From Drosophila pseudoobscura (lineage: Eukaryota; Arthropoda; Insecta; Diptera; Drosophilidae): a stretch of 64,000 bases of DNA. A program made the position numbers and the translations under genes. The notes under the pieces were generated by a model. That model did not search any database and was not told the DNA's origin. It saw nothing but the letters and a program-made list of their open reading frames with translations. Below, one piece after another: positions 30,195 to 40,719 of the stretch. The first letter of the stretch is position 1, and each line of letters begins with the position of its first letter. The stretch covers positions 57,737,869-57,801,868 of the forward strand of contig NC_046683.1 of NCBI RefSeq assembly GCF_009870125.1, in the 5' to 3' direction.

Positions 30195-32330
30195 CATATT
30201 CTAAAAACTATTTATTAATAACTATTTAATTCAAAAGTGCGTAAAATAATCGTAAAATATTAGCAAAACAAAAAAACTGTTAAAAGCGTGCAAAAGTAAC
30301 AAAAAAAAACAACAACAAATGTAGCCTATAGTCATTAATTGTAGTTCTTAGCGAAAATCAAAGTCGGTAGGTAGTCCCTGACCGCAATCTAAGTGCATAT
30401 AACTCCCCTTCCTCATCCCTCAGCCCAGCCTATACCTATACCCCTATACCTGGGATCCGCGCGTAACAGCCTTCTGCTGGTTTCACACGGGCCACCTGAC
30501 GGTGCAGTAACTGCATCGCCTCTTGAAAGATGCAGTCATTGCATGTCAACGTCCAAATTATACCCTTATACCTATACCTATACCTACACCTATACCTATA
30601 CCTAGAGAGATGAACAAGAAATTAACAATTTATTATCCTACCCAATTCAAGGGTAATGTTTGTATTTTAGAATGTAAGAGTGCGACGCGACGTATCGAAA
30701 AGAAACTCCAAATGAAATAGTTTCTTTTAGTTTTTTTTTTCATCGTTTTATAAGTGTAAAAGCAATAGTAACATAGGCAAAAGTACACTGGCTTTCTATA
30801 AGCAAAGGTCTGTTGCTAGAGCCAAGTCATGAACACACACACACACACACACACACGCGCCCAAACACAAAACAAAAAACAAAGAAAAAATCGCTTTTAA
30901 ACCCAAGGAGGCGCTCTCACCATCTTGGAGATATTTACCCGATGTGATTGCATTCCAGATTTCAGTTCAGGACCTCAAAGACTTTCAAGTCCCCATAGAA
31001 TTTTAGAATTTTAGAAACTCCACTCCTAATCGCCATAGGGTCGTTGTGCATGCTACTGTATTTCTATTTCTGTTCACTCAATTACCTATTGACTTAATCA
31101 CATTGGGCGTGGTGCCTCCATTGAACGGAACAAGTTCTCCAGAATACATTAAAGAAACAAATGCAACAAATATTAATTCCAAAATATTGGGAAAAAGAAA
31201 AACCCACAAGAAGGCATAGGAAATAATTCAAATTGTGCAAAGAATAAATTTAATACAGAGTAATAATTGCAAGAGTAAATTTAAAAGTTTTCGATAATTA
31301 TGTAATTGTAAATAAGTGTGTGCGAGAAATGTTTTTAATTATTATTATTACGTTTAATCTAATTATTAATTAATGATTATGATTATTAATTTTAATTCTA
31401 GTTCTTAGCAAAAATTTAATAAAAGCAAAAAAGCCTTATTTAAAAACAAAACTAATAAACACTGCACAATATTTTTATTCCCTTCTGTAGTCGATTCTAT
31501 TAGACACTTGTAGATAGTCAAGCCAATCAATACTTATGATGATCGACGTGTGTACTACTACTAATGTACTAATTCTTCCCAGATCCCGCAGTAAAAGAAC
31601 GAACCTTTGTCAATTAGAGCGAAAGCCAAAAGCCCAAAGCCAAAAGCCAAAAGCCAAAAGCCATGGTGTTCTTCGAATTAATTTGGCTTTTATGATGACT
31701 TTATGATGAAATCTGCCAAATCTGGGTAGTTTTGGCAGAAAAAATCCTATTTGTTGATTGATTATTGGTAGATTCCGCAGACTTGTATCAAAAATAAGCA
31801 ATAAACTGAATTCGTAACAACGGATTCTGATTCGGATTCCGATCCGAATGCGTTGCGTTTCTTTTTTTGTTCGACCCACAGACCAGCCCGCAGACCAACT
31901 AAAACTAGCTGTAAATAAAGACATAGAAACATAGAAACACTCACACCAATAAAAGGATAAGGTATAAGCTAAGAATCGTGCATACTGAAACTTACGTAAC
32001 TCCTTCGAGCAACCTCTAAATATGAAAAAATCGCTATGACACAACTTCTCTTAAGCAACAAAGAAAAGAAGCAAAACTATTTAAGGAATAATATAAAGTA
32101 TTACCAATTGAATTAAAGCCTATCGAGTAAGTGTTAAGCAGTTAAAGAAGATCAAATAACCGGCTGAAATAGGGAAATATTTCTTAACATTAAATTATTG
32201 GGACTATCTATTTACTGCAAATTGAAGTAAACGCTATATAAAAGGGAAAGTCAACTAGAGCACTAAGTTGTATTATAAATACGAAAATATAGAAGAAATT
32301 ATACATAAAATATTGACAAAGTAATCGATT
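29498..32330 (+). other. rno 3' UTR and downstream simple-repeat region
   Basis: No coding exon is seen. The first ~1-1.7 kb is probably rno 3' UTR. It contains (AT)n and (GAT)n at 29810-29868, (AT)n at 30129-30200, a hexamer (CCTATA)n at 30552-30605, (CA)n at 30832-30857 and a CAAAAGC-type tandem at 31618-31662. Several AATAAA words (for example near 31245) could be poly(A) signals. Confidence 0.5.
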
Positions 32331-32558
32331 TATTAATTTGGTAACAGATTTTCTGCCAACGTATACCCCCAAACACATCAAGGATTTTCCCCCGATCACA
32401 GGAAGCTATAGCACTCCGAGATCGAGCCGCAAAAAGCCGAGAAATATGGCTATGGATGGATATATGGATATGGATATGGATATTTTTCTGATCACAGGAA
32501 GCCATGGCAGCCCAGGATTATCTTGGTTACATCATTCAGTTAGCATATCTTTCCGAAG

Positions 32559-32764
32559 ATTTGCGTATCTTTAAAATACTGGTTTCTTCTGCACGCTCAC
32601 GCTATATCTCGACTATTTGTGGGCCGATCGGGTCGCGGCATGTCTTTTGGTGATCGGGAGAGTCCTGCCAACCGATTGGCAGCAGAAACCGCTACCCGAT
32701 CGGCCCACAAATAATCGAGATATAGCGTGCAGAAGAAACCAGTATTTTACAGATACGCAAATTC
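32559..32764. repeat. Small foldback repeat (75-bp arms)
   Basis: 32559-32633 and 32694-32764 are inverted copies separated by 60 bp. Both contain CCGATCGG, CCCACAAATA and the GCAGAAGAAACCAGTA words. The left arm has a 6-bp CACGCT duplication. The same sequence recurs as modules at 38285-39010, so this is a dispersed repeat family of unknown class. Confidence 0.75.
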
Positions 32765-32822
32765 AAATCTTCAGACGGCTATATCTCAGACAAATAGGCC
32801 CAAATAAAATAAAATTAACATT

Positions 32823-33342
32823 ATTCGAAAAAGCCCGAGTCCTACCTCACCACTTGCAATTTCGAAACAAACAAGCCATCGTTATCCTTCGACCTGGCCA
32901 TCGACAACAAGGATTTTGACTATGCCAGCTAAGGGAGGGGCTACGCGGTCTAGACTCTAGATGATCTCGTCTTTGTTAGGTTTAAGGATATATATTAGAT
33001 AGTCCATATATTTAGATAGTAGATACAAATGTTTTCCACATGTTTATTTATTTATTCTAGGCTTAGTTATGATAAATACAACTATTGAAAAATAATCCTT
33101 GCTGTATCCTGTTTCGGGGGAGACTATTCCGATTGCAAAGAGGCGTGGCACGCCCAGATCGGATCACAAATAGCGGAGAAAACTACATTTTTTTGATGGT
33201 GGAAAAGGTCCTTGATCCTTGATAAGGATCCTCCATTTAATCAGGGACCTTTGGTCGATGACAGGAAGCCATCGCACAAATAGTGAAGAAAATGGTTTGA
33301 GTCCTTACCGAAGGATCAAGGACATTTTTCTGATCACACCGG
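32823..33342 (+). repeat. Left arm of the large inverted repeat
   Basis: About 520 bp, nearly identical to the reverse complement of 36839-37359. Outer boundary ATTCGAAAAAGCCC, inner boundary TGATCACACCGG. The outer 110 bp (32823-32932) encode the last ~36 codons of a captured gene, ending ...KDFDYAS and TAA at 32930-32932. Differences between the arms are few, so the duplication is recent or is kept uniform by gene conversion. Confidence 0.88.
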
Positions 33343-33568
33343 ACCATGGCAGGCCCTAATAGAGTCCCAAATAAGGGAGAAAATACGATATATATGTCTG
33401 GAGAAATTATCCTTCATCCTTGGTCCTTGGTAAGGACTCCATCAGACCAAGGATGTTATTCCAAACGCAGGAAGCCGCCGCACGTCCCGATCAGGCCAAA
33501 AATAACGGAGAAAACAACAAAAGTTGTTGTTGTCAATTGTTGTACAACAAAAACTTTCAAATTGCGAC

Positions 33569-36500
33569 CGCTCAAGGGGAGAAAAACGTTAATTTCAAAT
33601 CTGGGATACCAGGCCAACAGAAATCGCAGAACGCCGCTGGTTTTTTTGAATTCCTTTTTGTTTGGTTTAACGTTTTTTCATATTTTCTTTGGCCGCTGAA
33701 AGGGAGAAAAACGTTAATTTCAAATCTGGGATACCAGGCAAACAGAAATAGCAAAAAGCCGCCGTTTTTTTTAAATTACTTTTAATCTTATTTTCACGTT
33801 TTTTCGTATTTTCTTTGGCCGCTCAAAGGGAGAAAAACGTTAATTTCAAATCTGGGATACCAGGCAAACAGAAATAGCAAAAAGCCGCCGTTTTTTTTTA
33901 ATTCCTTTTAATTTTATTTTTACGTTTTTTCGTATTTTCCTTGGCCGCGGAAGGGGAGAAAAACGTTAATTTCTAATCTGGGATACCAGGCAAACAGAAA
34001 TAGCAAAAAGCCGCCGTTTTTTTTTAATTCCTTTTAATTTTATTTTCACGTTTTTTCGTATTTTCTTTGGCCGCGGAAGGGGAGAAAAACGTTAATTTCA
34101 AATCTGGGATACCAGGCAAACAGAAATAGCAAAAAGCCGCCGTTTTTTTTTTAAATTCCTTTTAATTTTATTTTTACGTTTTTTCGTATTTTCTTTGGCC
34201 GCAGAAGGGGAGAAAAACGTTAATTTCAAATCTGGGATACCAGGCAAACAGAAATAGCAAAAAGCCGCCGTTTTTTTTTTAAATTCCTTTTAATTTTATT
34301 TTTACGTTTTTTCGTATTTTCTTTGGCCGCGGAAGGGGAGAAAAACGTTAATTTCAAATCTGGGATACCAGGCAAACAGAAATAGCAAAAAGCCGCCGTT
34401 TTTTTTTAATTCCTTTTAATTTTATTTTTACGTTTTTTCGTATTTTCTTTGGCCGCGGAAGGGGAGAAAAACGTTAATTTCAAATCTGGGATACCAGGCA
34501 AACAGAAATAGCAAAAAGCCGCCGTTTTTTTTTTAATTACTTTTAATTTTATTTTTACTTTTTTTCGTATTTTCTTTGGCCGCGGAAGGGGAGAAAAACG
34601 TTAATTTCAAATCTGGGATACCAGGCAAACAGAAATAGCAAAAAGCCGCCGTTTTTTTTTAAATTCCTTTTAATTTTATTTTTACGTTTTTTCGTATTTT
34701 CTTTGGCCGCTGAAAGGGAGAAAAACGTTAATTTCAAATCTGGGATACCAGGCAAACAGAAATAGCAAAAAGCCGCCGTTTTTTTTAAAATTACTTTTAA
34801 TTTTATTTTTACTTTTTTTCGTATTTTCTTTGGCCGCGGAAGGGGAGAAAAACGTTAATTTCAAATCTGGGATACCAGGCAAACAGAAATAGCAAAAAGC
34901 CGCCGTTTTTTTTAAAATTACTTTTAATTTTATTTTTACTTTTTTTCGTATTTTCTTTGGCCGCGGAAGGGGAGAAAAACGTTAATTTCAAATCTGGGAT
35001 ACCAGGCAAACAGAAATAGCAAAAAGCCGCCGTTTTTTTTTAATTCCTTTTAATTTTATTTTCACGTTTTTTCGTATTTTCTTTGGCCGCGGAAGGGGAG
35101 AAAAACGTTAATTTCAAATCTGGGATACCAGGCAAACAGAAATAGCAAAAAGCCGCCGTTTTTTTTTTAAATTCCTTTTAATTTTATTTTTACGTTTTTT
35201 CGTATTTTCTTTGGCCGCAGAAGGGGAGCAAAACGTTAATTTCAAATCTGGGATACCAGGCAAACAGAAATAGCAAAAAGCCGCCGTTTTTTTTTTAAAT
35301 TCCTTTTAATTTTATTTTTACGTTTTTTCGTATTTTCTTTGGCCGCGGAAGGGGAGAAAAACGTTAATTTCAAATCTGGGATACCAGGCAAACAGAAATA
35401 GCAAAAAGCCGCCGTTTTTTTTTAATTCCTTTTAATTTTATTTTTACGTTTTTTCGTATTTTCTTTGGCCGCGGAAGGGGAGAAAAACGTTAATTTCAAA
35501 TCTGGGATACCAGGCAAACAGAAATAGCAAAAAGCCGCCGTTTTTTTTTTAATTACTTTTAATTTTATTTTTACTTTTTTTCGTATTTTCTTTGGCCGCG
35601 GAAGGGGAGAAAAACGTTAATTTCAAATCTGGGATACCAGGCAAACAGAAATAGCAAAAAGCCGCCGTTTTTTTTTAAATTCCTTTTAATTTTATTTTTA
35701 CGTTTTTTCGTATTTTCTTTGGCCGCTGAAAGGGAGAAAAACGTTAATTTCAAATCTGGGATACCAGGCAAACAGAAATAGCAAAAAGCCGCCGTTTTTT
35801 TTTTAATTACTTTTAATTTTATTTTTACTTTTTTTCGTATTTTCTTTGGCCGCGGAAGGGGAGAAAAACGTTAATTTCAAATCTGGGATACCAGGCAAAC
35901 AGAAATAGCAAAAAGCCGCCGTTTTTTTTTAAATTCCTTTTAATTTTATTTTTACGTTTTTTCGTATTTTCTTTGGCCGCTGAAAGGGAGAAAAACGTTA
36001 ATTTCAAATCTGGGATACCAGGCAAACAGAAATAGCAAAAAGCCGCCGTTTTTTTTTTTAATTACTTTTAATTTTATTTTTACTTTTTTTCGTATTTTCT
36101 TTGGCCGCGGAAGGGGAGAAAAACGTTAATTTCAAATCTGGGATACCAGGCAAACAGAAATAGCAAAAAGCCGCCGTTTTTTTTTAAATTACTTTTAATT
36201 TTATTTTCACGTTTTTTCGTATTTTCCTTGGCCGCGGAAGGGGAGAAAAACGTTAATTTCAAATCTGGGATACCAGGCAAACAGAAATAGCAAAAAGCCG
36301 CCGTTTTTTTTTAATTCCTTTTAATTTTATTTTTACGTTTTTTCGTATTTTCCTTGGCCGCGGAAGGGGAGAAAAACGTTAATTTCAAATCTGGGATACC
36401 AGGCAAACAGAAATAGCAAAAAGCCGCCGTTTTTTTTTAATTCCTTTTAATTTTATTTTCACGTTTTTTCGTATTTTCTTTGGCCGCGGAAGGGGAGAAA

Positions 36501-36776
36501 AACGTTAATTTCAAATCTGGGATACCAGGCAAACAGAAATAGCAAAAAGCCGCCGTTTTTTTTAAATTACTTTTAATTTTATTTTTACGTTTTTTCGTAT
36601 TTTCTTTGGCCGCAGAAGGGGAGAAAAACGTTAATTTCAAATCTGGGATACCAGGCAAACAGAAATAGCAAAAAGCAGCTGTTTTTTTTTAAATTCCTTT
36701 TAATTTTATTTTCACGTTTTTTCGTATTTTCTTTGGCCGCGGAAGGGGAGAAAAACGTTAATTTCAAATCTGGGTT
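33569..36776. repeat. 127-bp tandem repeat array (about 25 copies)
   Basis: Each unit runs GAGAAAAACGTTAATTTC, AAATCTGGGATACCAGGC, AAACAGAAATAGC, AAAAAGCCGCCG, a T8-T11 run, then TTAATTTTATTTTTACG, TTTTTTCGTATTTTC and TTTGGCCGCGGAAGGG. Period is 126-128 bp with the variation in the T run. The first unit (33569) is the most diverged and the last breaks off at 36776. Variants (AATTCC/AATTAC, TTCACG/TTTACG, CAGAAGG/CTGAAAGG) repeat in the same order eight units apart. The 66-codon open frames on the minus strand are by-products of the repeat, not genes. Confidence 0.95.
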
Positions 36777-36838
36777 TGAAAAATGGCGGGAAATATAAAA
36801 CAAATTTTAAGCAATCCAGCGACCCTGTGTCGCAGCGC

Positions 36839-37359
36839 CCCGGTGTGATCAGAAAAATGTCCTTGATCCTTTGGTAAGGACTCAAACCATTTTCTTCACT
36901 ATTTGTGCGATGGCTTCCTGTCATCGACCAAATGTCCCTGATTAAATGGAGGATCCTTATCAAGGATCAAGGACCTTTTCCACCATCAAAAAAATGTAGT
37001 TTTCTCCGCTATTTGTGATCCGATCTGGGCGTGCCACGCCTCTTTGCAATCGGAATAGTCTCCCCCGAAACAGGATACAGCAAGGATTATTTTTCAATAG
37101 TTGTATTTATCATAACTAAGCCTAGAATAAATAAATAAACATGTGGAAAACATTTGTATCTACTATCTAAATATATGGACTATCTAATATATATCCTTAA
37201 ACCTAACAAAGACGAGATCATCTAGAGTCTAGACCGCGTAGCCCCTCCCTTAGCTGGCATAGTCAAAATCCTTGTTGTCGATGGCCAGGTCGAAGGATAA
37301 CGATGGCTTGTTTGTTTCGAAATTGCAAGTGGTGAGGTAGGACTCGGGCTTTTTCGAAT
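36839..37359 (-). repeat. Right arm of the large inverted repeat
   Basis: Inverted partner of 32823-33342, with the same inner CCGGTGTGATCA and outer CTTTTTCGAAT boundaries. Unlike the left arm, the gene-derived sequence continues past the arm edge to about 37578, so the right copy is the longer, more ancestral one. Confidence 0.88.
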
Positions 37360-37578
37360 ACGCCTCGCTAATGCTTGGATAGGACTCCGTCTGGCCGCGG
37401 TAAATCGGATACGACTCGGTTTGAGGTAAAGCGTAGGATACATAAGTCCTCTGTGAAGGAAGATGTATTTTAAAATATGTTAACAATTATATACAGATTT
37501 ACTTACGCGTTTTGAAGCTGTAGCCCATCCTGGCATCCAGAAAGCTCGCCGATTTCGTCTAGTGCATCTCTCCTCCCT
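37250..37578 (-). pseudogene. Captured 3' end of an unrecognised gene
   Basis: Two minus-strand exons, 37578..37507 and 37450..37250, are separated by a 56-nt intron with GTAAGT donor and TTCACAG acceptor. Both are phase 0 and give 91 codons to a TAA. The protein is Tyr/Ser-rich (FWMPGWATASKRRTY, then VSYALPQTESYPIYRGQ, ending KDFDYAS). A TAG/acceptor (CATCCTAG) precedes the first exon, with no start codon, so it is a 3' fragment. I do not recognise the parent gene. Intact splice sites suggest recent capture of genomic, not cDNA, sequence. Confidence 0.6.
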
Positions 37579-38284
37579 CTAGGATGGAAGGATCATTGGT
37601 GCTCAGATCTTTATCAATGAACGCTTAGTGGGAAAATCGATTGCCCTGGCCTACTTAGTAGGATTGTCTTCAGTACGCCTGCCAGGAGCCTAAGGACCCA
37701 TGCCGCCTTTGTGTTTGATCTCCACCGGACCAGCTATGGCGATAATGAGCCCATCTGTAGGTCTCTGCGCCTCTGGATGGCCGCTTCCAGGAGAAAGGAT
37801 CCATAAGACGGTTGATTATGTATTTTTTCCTATTTTGTTTTTCGTTATTATGTGAGATAGATGATATAAGTTAGTTAAGGACTATTTTGATTTCGCTGTC
37901 GAATAATAAAATAAATAAATAAATGAATAAATACATACATATGTTTGATTCGAAAAATATTCTTGATCCTTGATTCGGAGACATTAAGTCGGGATCGCAG
38001 GAAGCCAGGAAGATCACACTTCCAGATCGGCCCAGAAGTAGCCGACGAATTTGTTTGTTGCACAACAATAGCCCTCCACTTGAGACAGCTCAAATGGCAG
38101 AAAACGAATAAATTTCAGGCCGTGGTCCCAGGCGAACAGAAATCAGCAGAAGGCAGCTCTAGCGAATACAAAATTTAGCGTTGCATACTTTTAGTTACAT
38201 AGAAAACTTGAATTGCAAAGGATAGTATACTTTCGGGGTTGAAAAGGCGAGGATCCTCGCGGTACTGGGAGAGTTGGTCCTGCA
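37579..38284. repeat. Repeat-island filler with a diverged single copy of the 127-bp unit
   Basis: 37965-38165 resembles 33440-33640 on the same strand: CAGGAAGCC, then GATC-rich sequence, GTTGCACAACAATAG/GTTGTACAACAAAAAC, GCTCAAATGGCAGAAAACG/GCTCAAGGGGAGAAAAACG, and CCAGGCGAACAGAAATC. This could be the unamplified form of the array founder. 37621-37800 may hold more of the captured gene but shows stops in every frame tried. Confidence 0.5.
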
Positions 38285-39440
38285 TCCATCTGGCCCTATT
38301 TGTCTGAGATATAGCCGTCTGAAAATTTGGATTTGCGTATCTGTAAAATACTGGTTTCTTCTGCACGCTATATCTCGACTATTTGTGGGCCGATCGGGGT
38401 GTGGCATGTCTCTCCGTGATCGGGAGAGTCCTGCCAACCAATTGGCACCAGAAAGAAGGACATCCATGACCTCACGATTTTCGCAAAAAATCATGATGGT
38501 TACATCATTAAATTTGCCAAAAATCGGCCTCGTTTTCGAAGTCGAAATTTCGATGCCGTTCGACAGTTTGGATCCTCGCGGTCCTGGGAGAGTTGGTCCT
38601 GCACAGATCTGGTCCTATTTGTCTGAGATATAGCCGTCTGAAGATTTGGATTTGCGTATCTGTAAAATACTGGTTTCTTCTGCACGCTATATTTCGACTA
38701 TTTGTGGGCCGATCGGACCCTCGCGGTCCTGGGAGAGTTGGTCCTGCACAGATCTGGTCCTATTTGTCTGAGATATAGCCGTCTGAAGATTTGGATTTGC
38801 GTATCTGTAAAATACTGGTTTCTTCTGCACTCTATATTTCGACTATTTGTGGGCCGATCGGACCCTCGCGGTCCTGGGAGAGTTGGTCCTGCACAGATCT
38901 GGTCCTATTTGTCTGAGATATAGCCGTCTGAAGATTTGGATTTGCGTATCTGTAAAATACTGGTTTCTTCTGCACGCTATATCTCGACTATTTGTGGGCC
39001 GATCGGGGCGTGGCATGTCTCTCCGTGATGGGGAGAGTCCTGCCAACCGATTGGCACCAGAAAGAAGGACATCCATGATCTCACGATTTTCGCAAAAAAT
39101 CATGATGGTTACATCATTAAATTTTCCAAAAATCGGCCTCGTTTTCGAAGTCGAAATTTCGATGCCGTTCGACAGTTTGGATCCTCGCGCCGATCGGGGT
39201 GTGGCATGTCTCTCCGTGATCGGGAGAGTCCTGCCAACCGATTGGCACCAGAAAGAAGGACATCCATGATCTCACGATTTTCGCAAAAAATCATGATGGT
39301 TACATCATTGAATTTGCCAAAAATCGGCCTCGTTTTCGAAGTCGAGATTTCGATGCCGTTCGACAGTTTGGATCCTCGCGGTCCTGGGAGAGTTGGTCCT
39401 GCACCGATCTGGGCCTACTTGGGCGAGATATAGCTTTCCG
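38285..39440. repeat. Tandem 145-bp modules alternating with ~180-bp modules
   Basis: Module A (GAGAGTTGGTCCTGCACAGA, TATTTGTCTGAGATATAGCC, GGTTTCTTCTGCACGCTATA) occurs in three direct copies at a 145-bp period (starts near 38588, 38733 and 38878) and in a diverged copy at 38285. Module B (TGGCATGTCTCTCCGTGAT, AAGAAGGACATCCATGA, ATTTCGATGCCGTTCGACAG) occurs at about 38397-38580, 39007-39188 and 39197-39380. A further partial A ends at about 39430. Open frames here are repeat artefacts. Confidence 0.85.
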
Positions 39441-40158
39441 AAAACTTGGACTCTCTTACATCCGCCTTGTCTGATCAGGGCTTGTCACGGCTTTTTGTAA
39501 TGGACGAAACTTTATTGATGGAGTAATTGTCAATACCAAGGATATTTTCCTGTACTTTTTGTACCTATACTTGTAGACCGGTCTGGTAGGCTTCAGGATC
39601 GAAAGATCGCCATCAAAGTGCTGCCTCAGTGTCAATATCGGAAGCCTCTCAGCGAAGGTGAAGAGGCAGTAGGCCATTAAAATATGTACATAAGTGTATG
39701 CACTTATAGTCGATCTATTTCTGGTCCGATCTGGACAGTTGGACCCACAGCCCTACCGACGTCCATGCCCAATAATTAAACAAGTATTTCTTTTTCGTAT
39801 CTTTTTGTTTTTTTTTGTTTTTTTTTGTTTGCATTGTATTTCCAAAGAACTTTATTTAGTTTGAAAGCATTTTCCTTACGGTTTCATTATCTTCGTCGCT
39901 CTGCTTCTTTTTGTTACGTTATAATAATATTTAGTAATTCTAATGCTGATTTCCCGTTTAGTTAATACAATGGTTAGTATGTATTTATGGTAGCTGTGGT
40001 AGTATATAGTGTAAGTGTTCGGTTTCCGGAAAATGGTTTTCGCATTTTAAAATGTACAATTCTTGTAGGATCTCTGCTTCCCGCTACACAAGGAAGTTTT
40101 TGGTTTAGTTGCGTTAGTTAGTATCTGTGTCGTATATTGTGTCTGTGACGAGTAGTTG
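39441..40158. other. Spacer between repeat island and DNA transposon
   Basis: AT-rich with T-runs. An open minus-strand frame at 39456-39677 (ERLPILTLRQHFDGDLSI) has protein-like composition but no recognised match; it may be a relic of another captured fragment. Confidence 0.35.
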
Positions 40159-40719
40159 CCCTGTAGAACCAAAGGGGTCAATTGACCCCTCTCGAACTAG
40201 TTCTGCGCTGTTTACCGCGCAACTAGCTACGCAACTAGTTACGCGGGAAGCGAACGCGGACCAGGTCTTCGTCGACTACACTGTACTAGTTCTGCAACTA
40301 GTTACGCGGGAAGCGAACGCGGACCAGTCGAAAAAGAACCGAAAAACGAAGCCGCCTTCGGTTTGTTTTTGAAGGCGGCAAATAACCGCAATTCCGTTGA
40401 GTTACAGTGCCCACTCAGCTAGTTTTTACCGAGCCACGACATGCAATAAGCACCGAAATGGTAAGTTAATCGTGATATTTTACTGTAGTTGCGCTCGTGG
40501 AATGAAAGAGACAAGAATTTACACAAACAAAATGCATTTGTTCTCCTCGTTTGCTTTATGCGTTGATTTTGTTCACTTCTGTACAACATCTAATCGCTGG
40601 AAGAGTCTTTTGTGTGAAGATTTGTTAAAAAAGTGAGAAAAGTAATTAATAAATAAACAAAATAAATAAAATTAATATAAACAGGTACGTGCAAATATAT
40701 ATTATATATTTCAAATAAA

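Noticed and set aside
34555-36658. Repeated 66-73 aa minus-strand ORFs beginning MPGIPDLKLTF
   Set aside because: They arise because three 127-bp units make a multiple of three; they track repeat units exactly and have no domain or start context.
33569-36776. Array looked at as a CRISPR-like or minisatellite locus
   Set aside because: Units are contiguous without unique spacers in a eukaryotic genome; a plain tandem satellite explains it.
39206-39433. 75-140 aa ORFs such as MSLRDRESPANRLAPERRT in 38274-39433
   Set aside because: Same peptide recurs with each module copy on both strands; repeat artefacts.
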